Part shown: positions 7,571 to 12,931 of the stretch, one piece after another
Numbering within the stretch: position 1 is the first letter of the stretch
Layout of the letters: every line of letters starts with the position of its first letter
DNA from: Bacteroidales bacterium
GTDB taxonomy: Bacteria > Bacteroidota > Bacteroidia > Bacteroidales > BM520
NCBI GenBank assembly: GCA_028701815.1
Contig: JAQVPY010000049.1
Location: 1-12,931 of the forward strand
Direction: 5' to 3'
Length of the DNA: 12,931 nt
Notes under the pieces: generated by a model
Databases searched by the model: none
Seen by the model: only the letters and a program-made list of their open reading frames with translations
Told to the model about the DNA's origin: nothing
Made by a program: the position numbers and the translations under genes

Positions 7571-8458
7571 ATGATAGTAATATTAGGTCCGACAGCTACA
7601 GGAAAAACTAAGTTTGCAGCGCAGCTTGCTGCCCTTACCAATGCCGAAATCATCAGTGCCGACTCGCGTCAGGTGTATAAAAGGATGACAATCGGGACAG
7701 GTAAGGACTATGAAGATTACGCTGTCGACTGCATCAAAATACCATATCATTTAGTTGACATTGTCGAACCCGGCTACGAATACAATATTTTCGAGTTTAA
7801 ACGTGATTTCTATCGCGCCTATCATGACATCATCGGCAGAGGAAAAAATGTGATTCTTTGTGGTGGCTCCGGCATGTATATAGAGGCTGTGATTGCAAAT
7901 TATCGATTAGATGAAGTCCCCATAAACAAACTTCTCCGTCAACAGCTTGCCGAAAAAGATGATGAAGAACTCACTGCTATGCTCAGAGAGATGAAATCGC
8001 TTCATAATCATACGGATACTGACACCCGCGAGCGACTTTTACGAGCTATTGAAATCGAGATGTATTTCAACTCTCATTTGCAGGAGGAAGAAGATCCGAT
8101 AGTACCCGAGAAAATCCTCGGGCTTTGCGGCGACAGAGATATTATACGACAACGCGTCACCGACCGGCTGCAACGTCGTCTCGAAGAGGAAAACATGATA
8201 GGAGAGGTGCAGGCTTTAATCGACTCGGGTGTGGATACTGAGCGGCTAAAACGCTACGGCTTGGAATATAAGTATATAACTATGTATGTGATGGGCGAAA
8301 TTTCTTATGATGAGATGTTCTTAAAACTGAATATTGCCATTCATCAGTTCTCAAAACGGCAGATGACGTGGTTCAGACGGATGGAGAAACATGGCTATCA
8401 TATCGAATGGATAAATATAAAGGATGTTAAAACATATCTTGCTAATGTAGATAAATAA
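7571..8458 (+). CDS. miaA: tRNA dimethylallyltransferase (A37 prenylation)
   Basis: Transfers a dimethylallyl group from DMAPP to N6 of adenosine 37 in tRNAs that read UNN codons. The N-terminal P-loop GPTATGKT (6-13) binds the pyrophosphate. SADSRQVY (29-36) carries the conserved catalytic-site aspartate D31, followed by IGTGKD. PYHLVDIVEP (58-67), LCGGSGMYIEAV (96-107) and KRQMTWFRR (262-270) are further family segments. At 295 residues it is slightly short. Several positions depart from the most common form: SADSRQVY instead of SADSMQVY, GGSGMY instead of GGTGLY, and a divergent segment in place of the usual DPxxA-HPND region (DTDTRERLLRAIE at 149-161). Bacteroidota often carry two MiaA paralogues, and this looks like the more divergent kind. 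It lies 43 bases after the glycosyltransferase gene and 36 before the end of the gap to the lipoprotein start. Confidence 0.9.
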   Translation: MIVILGPTATGKTKFAAQLAALTNAEIISADSRQVYKRMTIGTGKDYEDYAVDCIKIPYHLVDIVEPGYEYNIFEFKRDFYRAYHDIIGRGKNVILCGGSGMYIEAVIANYRLDEVPINKLLRQQLAEKDDEELTAMLREMKSLHNHTDTDTRERLLRAIEIEMYFNSHLQEEEDPIVPEKILGLCGDRDIIRQRVTDRLQRRLEEENMIGEVQALIDSGVDTERLKRYGLEYKYITMYVMGEISYDEMFLKLNIAIHQFSKRQMTWFRRMEKHGYHIEWINIKDVKTYLANVDK

Positions 8459-8468
8459 AAATAATGTT

Positions 8469-8476
8469 TATTTTTG
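8469..8476 (+). promoter_or_regulatory. -7 element for the lipoprotein gene
   Basis: TATTTTTG matches TAnnTTTG and lies 18 bases before the ATG at 8495, giving a leader of about 12-15 bases. No TTG is present 19-21 bases upstream; the nearest (8439-8441) is 27 bases away, so the -33 half is poor. It supports independent transcription and the choice of ATG 8495 over an in-frame TTG at 8486. Confidence 0.5.
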
Positions 8477-8494
8477 CTGAATTAATTGACGTTT

Positions 8495-9325
8495 ATGAAA
8501 AAAATACTTTGTGCTCTCGGAATTTCAATGTTGCTTTTTACAGCATGTTCTCCGCAATATATGAAGATTGCCAAGCATTATGTTCAAACGGGCGGTGATA
8601 CTCTTGCTATAATGATTTATCCTCCTGCCACAGGTAATATCATGTATACTAATTATAAAACTGATGAGATAGATGGCTTCGACAGTATGACGGAAGAAGA
8701 ACAGACTAAGGCCATGAAGGGAAACAGCCTTTTTCTGAAGGATCTTTCCGATGATGTTATTTATGACCTTTTTGTTAATAGGTTTATAAGACATCTCGCC
8801 TCTACCAATGTCCTTGTCTATACGCCTGAATATATGGATGAATATATGAAACATCAGAATAAGGTCTATGCAAATATGGCACAGATTGAGCTGGAAGAGT
8901 ATTATGATGTTATGACAGATGAAAGAGTGATTTTTGATAAAAAATATGTTCATGACACTTATGTTGATGCGTTCGCAGTCAATTTATGGGTGGGCGTTCC
9001 GAAGGATGGAATAGAGAAGGTGTTATATGCCTGCAATAGAGTAACGGATTATCATAAGGGATGGTTTTATGCCGGGTATTATGAGGATGATGTTATGTAT
9101 GAGGAGTCAAATATCAACCTCGATTTGGAATATGTCGAACGCTTTATTACGCTTATAGCCGACAGGTATGCGGAATATCTTTATGCGTATTTTATGACAG
9201 ACTATGTTAGGCGGCATGATGCGTCTCCCGTCTCGGAGCAATTGCCCGATACGTTAAGTCTCCATTACAGTTTTAACGGAAAGATGATATATACTGCCGA
9301 CGAGACCTACAGGTTTGTCCAATAA
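8495..9325 (+). CDS. Lipoprotein of unknown function
   Basis: I do not recognise this 276-residue protein. The first 18 residues form a lipoprotein signal: MKKILCALG, a hydrophobic core, and the lipobox LFTAC with the modified cysteine at residue 18. The residues after Cys (SPQYMK) carry no acidic surface-export signal, so a periplasm-facing anchor is likely. The mature part is soluble, with no further membrane segment, and is rich in Tyr, Met and acidic residues. Segments that stand out are YPPATGNIMYTNY, a central helical acidic stretch near EYYDVMTDERVIFDKKY, and an aromatic segment DYHKGWFYAGYYEDD. I chose ATG 8495 because an upstream in-frame TTG (8486) would add only three residues and sits between the -7 element and the ATG. 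It runs in the same direction as miaA, 36 bases downstream, and converges with ftsY. Confidence 0.85.
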   Translation: MKKILCALGISMLLFTACSPQYMKIAKHYVQTGGDTLAIMIYPPATGNIMYTNYKTDEIDGFDSMTEEEQTKAMKGNSLFLKDLSDDVIYDLFVNRFIRHLASTNVLVYTPEYMDEYMKHQNKVYANMAQIELEEYYDVMTDERVIFDKKYVHDTYVDAFAVNLWVGVPKDGIEKVLYACNRVTDYHKGWFYAGYYEDDVMYEESNINLDLEYVERFITLIADRYAEYLYAYFMTDYVRRHDASPVSEQLPDTLSLHYSFNGKMIYTADETYRFVQ

Positions 9326-9338
9326 GATAAATATGGAT

Positions 9339-10310
9339 TTACTTGTTTCCGAAGAGCGTTTCCACGAATTGCGCTTTATCGAATAGTTGAATGTCCCCGA
9401 TTTTTTCTCCAACACCTATATATTTTACGGGAATTTTAAATTGATGGGAGATGCCGAGAACGACGCCGCCACGTGCTGTGCCGTCGAGTTTCGTTACAGC
9501 TAACGCATTAACATCCGTAGCCTGTGTAAACTGCTTTGTCTGTTCAATAGCATTTTGTCCGGTAGAAGCATCTATAACGAGGAGTACTTCCTGAGGTGCT
9601 TCGGGGATAACTTTCTGCATGACCTTTTTTATTTTGGTCAACTCATTCATAAGATTAATCTTGTTATGAAGGCGGCCTGCGGTATCTATGAGCACCACGT
9701 CGGTACCATTAGCTTTTGCAGAGGCAACCGTGTCGTAAGCCACAGAGGCAGGGTCTGCGTTCATGCCTTGTGCCACAATAGGTACGCCTGCTCTTTCCGC
9801 CCATATCTTCAACTGATCTACTGCGGCTGCTCTGAAAGTATCTGCTGCGCCGAGCATAACGGAATAACCCGCATTTTTGAACATGTTGGCGAGTTTGCCA
9901 ATAGTAGTGGTCTTTCCGACTCCGTTGACACCGACGACCATGATAACATACGGAACGCCGGTAGTCTCTGCTGCCGGAAGAGCGTCATGAGTCTTGTCGT
10001 CTTCCGAAAGCATGGAGGCAACTTCTTCTCTTAAAATGCTGTTTAATTCGTTTGTGCTCACATATTTGTCGCGTGCAATACGCTTTTCTATCCTTCCAAT
10101 TATTTCAAGCGTGGTGTCAACTCCAACGTCTGAAGTGATTAGCGCCTCTTCAAGATTATCGAGGACTTCATCGTCGACTTTGGATTTGCCTACAATGGCG
10201 CGGCTGATTTTGGAAAAGACGTTTTCTTTTGTTTTCTTTAAGCCTTCGTTGAGCTCTTCGCTCTCTTCCGGCGCCGCTTTTTTTCTTGAAAAGAAAGAGG
10301 ATATTTTCAT
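9339..10310 (-). CDS. ftsY: Signal recognition particle receptor FtsY
   Basis: SRP GTPase that docks Ffh-bound ribosomes at the inner membrane so that membrane proteins are inserted co-translationally. At 323 residues it has only a short charged N-terminal region (SRKKAAPEESEEL, about 8-20) before the N domain, as is common outside the enterobacteria. The GTPase motifs are complete: GVNGVGKT (127-134), DTFRAAAVDQL (157-167), DTAGR (209-213), TKLDG (273-277) followed by TARGG, and GVGEKIGDI (299-307) near the C-terminus. The first residues MKISSFFSRKK could form the amphipathic membrane-binding helix. It follows the TPR gene by 69 bases with its own -7 element. Its stop is 13 bases from that of the convergent lipoprotein gene. 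Confidence 0.97.
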   Translation of the reverse strand: MKISSFFSRKKAAPEESEELNEGLKKTKENVFSKISRAIVGKSKVDDEVLDNLEEALITSDVGVDTTLEIIGRIEKRIARDKYVSTNELNSILREEVASMLSEDDKTHDALPAAETTGVPYVIMVVGVNGVGKTTTIGKLANMFKNAGYSVMLGAADTFRAAAVDQLKIWAERAGVPIVAQGMNADPASVAYDTVASAKANGTDVVLIDTAGRLHNKINLMNELTKIKKVMQKVIPEAPQEVLLVIDASTGQNAIEQTKQFTQATDVNALAVTKLDGTARGGVVLGISHQFKIPVKYIGVGEKIGDIQLFDKAQFVETLFGNK

Positions 10311-10334
10311 TTTTTAGTACCGTTATATTTTTTG

Positions 10335-10342
10335 CAAAAGTA
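10335..10342 (-). promoter_or_regulatory. -7 element for ftsY
   Basis: On the minus strand TACTTTTG matches TAnnTTTG, 24 bases before the ftsY ATG, inside the 69-base gap after the TPR gene. The -33 half is not clear (no TTG 19-21 bases upstream). It suggests that ftsY can be transcribed apart from the genes before it. An A-run directly before the ATG is the usual Bacteroidota style of initiation region. Confidence 0.55.
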
Positions 10343-10379
10343 CGCTTTTTTTAATGATTCCTTGACGGAAATGCTAAAA

Positions 10380-12521
10380 TTAGAGGACAGATATGATGTT
10401 TATGCTTACCATTGTCGAACTCCCGTTTTCGGATAATATCTCGATGGCGTTGATGTCGTCACGTTTCCACGACAATATGTCACTCAATTTGATATATATT
10501 GCTTCGTGGTCCTCGTTAGCAGTTAGCTCTTTGAAAACGAAGCCTCCCTTGCGCGCGCTTGAGCTGTAAAAGTTCACATATACGCGGGGAGATGTCGTTT
10601 CTATCGTTTCCATTATGATTTCAAGATAGCAGTTTTGTCTCTCTGTACTCGACAGCGTGTTAAAAGCGATTTTATCTTTCTGCCCCGACTGGAACAGGCG
10701 AGGGGAGGAGATGATCGTTCTCGATATGTTGCTTCTGATGACGGTATATATTGAATCACGGAATGAAACCGCGATCTTGTCGTTAGGATCACTCTCTATG
10801 GCGGAGTTGAAGTTTTTCAGCGCTTTGTCGTAGTTGCCGTTAGCAAAATTGCTCTTGCCTTCTGAGATAATGCGGTTGTAGTCGGGAGGACGGTTTGCTT
10901 GTTGTTTCAACTCTTCATTTCTTGCCTCATAAGCGGCTGCGATCTGTTGCTGCTGTTCAGCTTTTTCAGCCTTATTTTTAGAGAGAATATCGTCTATTTC
11001 TGATATTTTTTCAATGGGATAGGGCGCATTAGGTACGAATTTTAATGCTTCGGAATACTCTTTACGCGCTGCCTCATATTGCTTTCTGTTGTAGTTGTTG
11101 TCGCCTCTTTTTATGCAAGCAGCATATTCGGCACCCATGGTCTCGTTGCTTATTATTGGCGTGGTGCCGGTCTCTTTTTTCTCTGTAGCCACTTTCTTTG
11201 CCGCTTCCGCTGCCGCCTTATCTGTGGCAGGTTTTTCTTCTAAAACTCTCGCCTTATCTGCGGCAGTTTTTTCTTCTAAATCTCTGACTTTTGCCGAGGC
11301 GTCAGCTAATTTTGCAGCAGAAATGCTGTCGTAGGGCTTTAACGACAAGGCTCTATCATAGTATCTTGCAGCCTCTTCATAATTTTTGTCGCTATAGAAG
11401 TCGTCGGCCATAGAAATAAAATTCTCGAAATTGGCGTCAGTAATCTTCCTCTCTGTAAGGATGGAATCTACATATTTGCGCTGGGCTGTAAATGCAGAGT
11501 CTTGAGGTAGCAGCTGCAGGCCGGTTTGTATATGTGCCATGGCCGTATTATACTGTTCCGCCTCAATAGCATTGAAAATACTTTCTCTGACGGATGCTAT
11601 CTCATTCTCTTTCGCATTCAACTTGTTGAAGATCTCGTTGATGGCGATAAGCTGGTTGCCTGGATATTGTTCCTCCGGTTTATATGTCAGCGCTTCCGTA
11701 TATAAGGACTTGGCCTTTTCATATTCACCTTTTTCATAAGCTCTGTCACCTGCAGCTATAGTCTGTGAATATGATTCGGATATCTGCGACTGCTCGTAGA
11801 AAATAGTGCTTATATCGTTTAATCTCGTCCTCGGATACGACTCTTTAGGACATAGCTCCAAGGCGAGACGATAGTCGGATTGAGCTTTTTCATACTCTCC
11901 CGCCTGAAACAGTCTGTCGGCTTTAAAAATATAATCGTCATATTTCTGCTTGTCGGCGGTTCTCCGGTTGCAATATGTCTCAATTTCGATTTTCTTGTCC
12001 ATAATCTCTTTGTCGCCGGGTTTAATAACAAGGGCATCGTTATACATCTTCTCCGCCATGTCCAGATCACGGTTGGCATAATAATCGTCGCCCGACTGTT
12101 TTAATCTGGCAAATTCCTTTTCAACGGCGGGGTCAGTGATATATTGGGCTAAATCTTTTAGTTTCGTCTTGGGAAAATTTGATTCGGGTTTGATAATCAG
12201 AGCTCCCTGAAAGCAGATATATGAGAATTCGTATGATTGCTCCTTCAGCGCATTATTTCCGGTGAGGATGCAATTTTGAAATTGTGCGTTGGCGATATCG
12301 GCATCTTTAAGCTTCCCTTCTAATTCGGAAATCCTTTTAGCATTGCTGGCATTGCCAGATTGCGCGTCTATGTTTTTATATATGTATAGCGCCTGGGCAA
12401 ATTGTTCAGCCTTATAACATTCCTCGGCTTTTGTCGCTGATGTCAGCATCGATTGACAAAAAGCACTTGCTGCCAATGCTGAAAATATTAGAAAAAATAT
12501 GATTCTATTAATTGTCTCCAT
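10380..12521 (-). CDS. Secreted tetratricopeptide-repeat protein with novel-looking C-terminal domain
   Basis: A 713-residue exported protein made mainly of TPR units. An N-terminal hydrophobic segment (7-21) ending ASAFCQ is a type-I signal peptide; the Cys at 22 has Phe before it, so it is not a lipobox. TPR-like units appear at about 28-60, 85-118, 142-175, 197-232, 257-290, 315-345, 370-403, 472-505 and 552-585, with the A-x-x-x-Y-x-x-A-L-x-x-x-P pattern. Several end in YPxxxLxxI, typical of envelope TPR proteins in this phylum. An Ala/Lys/Glu-rich linker (about 411-450) divides repeats 7 and 8. The last 115 residues (about 600-713) lack TPRs and look beta-rich. It begins 14 bases after the ABC ATPase stop, so the two are probably co-transcribed. 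A scaffold role in the periplasm or at the outer membrane is inference; the partner is unknown. Confidence 0.88.
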   Translation of the reverse strand: METINRIIFFLIFSALAASAFCQSMLTSATKAEECYKAEQFAQALYIYKNIDAQSGNASNAKRISELEGKLKDADIANAQFQNCILTGNNALKEQSYEFSYICFQGALIIKPESNFPKTKLKDLAQYITDPAVEKEFARLKQSGDDYYANRDLDMAEKMYNDALVIKPGDKEIMDKKIEIETYCNRRTADKQKYDDYIFKADRLFQAGEYEKAQSDYRLALELCPKESYPRTRLNDISTIFYEQSQISESYSQTIAAGDRAYEKGEYEKAKSLYTEALTYKPEEQYPGNQLIAINEIFNKLNAKENEIASVRESIFNAIEAEQYNTAMAHIQTGLQLLPQDSAFTAQRKYVDSILTERKITDANFENFISMADDFYSDKNYEEAARYYDRALSLKPYDSISAAKLADASAKVRDLEEKTAADKARVLEEKPATDKAAAEAAKKVATEKKETGTTPIISNETMGAEYAACIKRGDNNYNRKQYEAARKEYSEALKFVPNAPYPIEKISEIDDILSKNKAEKAEQQQQIAAAYEARNEELKQQANRPPDYNRIISEGKSNFANGNYDKALKNFNSAIESDPNDKIAVSFRDSIYTVIRSNISRTIISSPRLFQSGQKDKIAFNTLSSTERQNCYLEIIMETIETTSPRVYVNFYSSSARKGGFVFKELTANEDHEAIYIKLSDILSWKRDDINAIEILSENGSSTMVSINIISVL
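11218..11289. repeat. 36-bp tandem duplication inside the TPR gene
   Basis: Two adjacent 36-base units (11218-11253 and 11254-11289) match at 30 of 36 positions. They encode two 12-residue units, RDLEEKTAADKA and RVLEEKPATDKA, in the charged linker between TPR units. The length is a multiple of three, so the frame is kept. It looks like a slippage or unequal-exchange duplication that has since diverged. Confidence 0.85.
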
Positions 12522-12530
12522 CGATCCTTC

Positions 12531-12551
12531 AATTGTTAATTGTTAATTGTT
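12531..12551. repeat. Heptamer repeat AATT(GTTAATT)2GTT between lolD and the TPR gene
   Basis: AATT, two perfect GTTAATT units and a partial third. On the minus strand it encodes the last residues (T-I-N-N) and TAA stop of the ABC ATPase and runs to 10 bases before the TPR gene's ATG. It adjoins and partly overlaps an inverted repeat at 12546-12572. Confidence 0.8.
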
Positions 12552-12931
12552 CTTTGCTCTGCAAAGAACAATCCTCCGTCAATCATCTTCAACTGACGTT
12601 CGGCCATGTGGGCGAATTCTTCGTTATGTGTGACTATGATGCAAGTGATATTCAGCTCGTTGCGTAGGCGGAAAAACAGTTTATGCAGTTCGGTGGCATT
12701 TTCGGAGTCTAGGTTCCCTGAGGGTTCGTCGGCAAGGAGTATTTCAGGGCTGTTAATCAGTGCACGTGCTACAGCAATTCTTTGCTGCTCGCCGCCCGAC
12801 AATTCGGAAGGTTTGTGTTCGGCTCTCTCGCTTAAACCAAGCATTTCAAGCAGTTGATCCGCTTTTTTCTCTGCCTCATGTTTGCTTACACCTCTTATAA
12901 ATGCAGGGATACAGATGTTTTCCTTTGCCGT
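12536..12931 (-). CDS. lolD: LolD-like ABC transporter ATPase, C-terminal part (cut by window edge)
   Basis: The frame is open to the last base, so this is the final 131 residues of a longer protein; the ATG at 12844 is internal. The visible part starts with TAKENICIPAFI, the Q-loop-proximal region of LolD/MacB-type ATPases. It then has the ABC signature LSGGEQQR, Walker B ILLADEP followed by SGNLDS, and the switch histidine in IVTHNEE. The P-loop lies outside the window. Family members power extraction of lipoproteins from the inner membrane (LolCDE) or related export by MacB-type permeases. The HKPSELSGGEQQ and DEPSGNLDS wording favours LolD. The protein runs past the usual end (MIDGG) with LFFAEQRTINN, encoded by an inverted repeat and heptamer repeats. 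The permease genes are not in view, so a MacB-like alternative cannot be excluded. Confidence 0.85.
   Translation of the reverse strand, partial: TAKENICIPAFIRGVSKHEAEKKADQLLEMLGLSERAEHKPSELSGGEQQRIAVARALINSPEILLADEPSGNLDSENATELHKLFFRLRNELNITCIIVTHNEEFAHMAERQLKMIDGGLFFAEQRTINN
12546..12572. repeat. Perfect 12-bp inverted repeat at the 3' end of lolD
   Basis: ATTGTTCTTTGC (12546-12557) and GCAAAGAACAAT (12561-12572) are perfect inverted copies with a three-base loop. It lies inside the lolD reading frame, just before the stop, and would make a strong hairpin in the mRNA. Neither side is followed by a T-tract in the transcribed direction, so it is not a standard intrinsic terminator. A role in mRNA 3'-end protection or in the hand-over of ribosomes to the TPR gene 14 bases on is possible; a mobile or repetitive element remnant is another reading. 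Confidence 0.8.

Noticed and set aside
8486..8494. TTG start giving a three-residue longer lipoprotein
   Set aside because: ATG 8495 begins directly with the MKK of a standard lipoprotein signal and has a suitable -7 element 18 bases upstream.
8525..8953. 142-codon minus-strand open frame opposite the lipoprotein gene
   Set aside because: Its Ile/His/Phe-rich product is what the reverse complement of a Tyr/Met/Asp-rich gene gives. The lipobox and promoter support the plus-strand gene instead.
9555..10034. 159-codon plus-strand open frame opposite ftsY
   Set aside because: It is antisense to intact GTPase motifs of ftsY; the predicted peptide is Cys/His-rich with no family pattern.
12536..12844. 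ATG at 12844 as the start of a short ABC ATPase
   Set aside because: The frame continues upstream to the window edge with family-like sequence (TAKENICIPAFI and onward), so the gene is truncated by the window and not by a real start.
1..12931. Search for mobile elements, CRISPR arrays, defence islands, rRNA/tRNA genes and biosynthetic clusters
   Set aside because: No transposase, integrase, long direct or inverted repeats, regularly spaced repeats or RNA-gene signatures were seen. Gene content is housekeeping and catabolic.

Overview
The window looks like an ordinary chromosomal segment of a Bacteroidales-type bacterium (phylum Bacteroidota). The evidence is an S46 dipeptidyl-peptidase and an M49 peptidase with the Bacteroides-style HECLGH zinc motif, a FucP/FucI pair of Bacteroidales type, a LolD-like ABC ATPase, several TAnnTTTG promoter elements typical of this phylum, and no convincing Shine-Dalgarno sequences. 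I see no phage, transposon, CRISPR, rRNA or tRNA genes, and no recognisable defence or secondary-metabolite system. Genes are tightly packed; the largest gene-free gap is 111 bases (6304-6414).

Region 1 (1-6303, minus strand) is a four-gene run read right to left: a secreted S46 dipeptidyl-peptidase (DPP11 type, Asp/Glu specific), a lipoprotein DPP III, L-fucose isomerase, and the start of the L-fucose permease (cut by the left edge). Gaps are 26, 19 and 24 bases. A good Bacteroidetes promoter lies before the first gene and none is visible in the gaps, so this is probably one transcript joining peptide trimming outside the inner membrane with fucose uptake and isomerisation. Use of fucosylated host or dietary glycoprotein is a reasonable inference.

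Region 2 (6403-9325, plus strand) is a divergent run: a soluble family-2-like glycosyltransferase whose -7 element sits so close to the ATG that its mRNA may be leaderless, a tRNA dimethylallyltransferase (miaA), and an unrecognised lipoprotein with its own likely promoter.

Region 3 (9339-12931, minus strand) holds a LolD-like ABC ATPase cut by the right edge, a large secreted TPR protein 14 bases downstream of it, and ftsY with its own -7 element. ftsY converges on the lipoprotein gene with only 13 bases between the two stop codons.

The most unusual small-scale signal is a 7-bp repeat (GTTAATT on the plus strand, read as AATTAAC in the minus-strand genes) at three gene junctions. It covers or supplies the stop codons and last codons of three minus-strand genes. 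Next to lolD it adjoins a perfect 12-bp-stem inverted repeat that encodes part of the protein's C-terminal tail.
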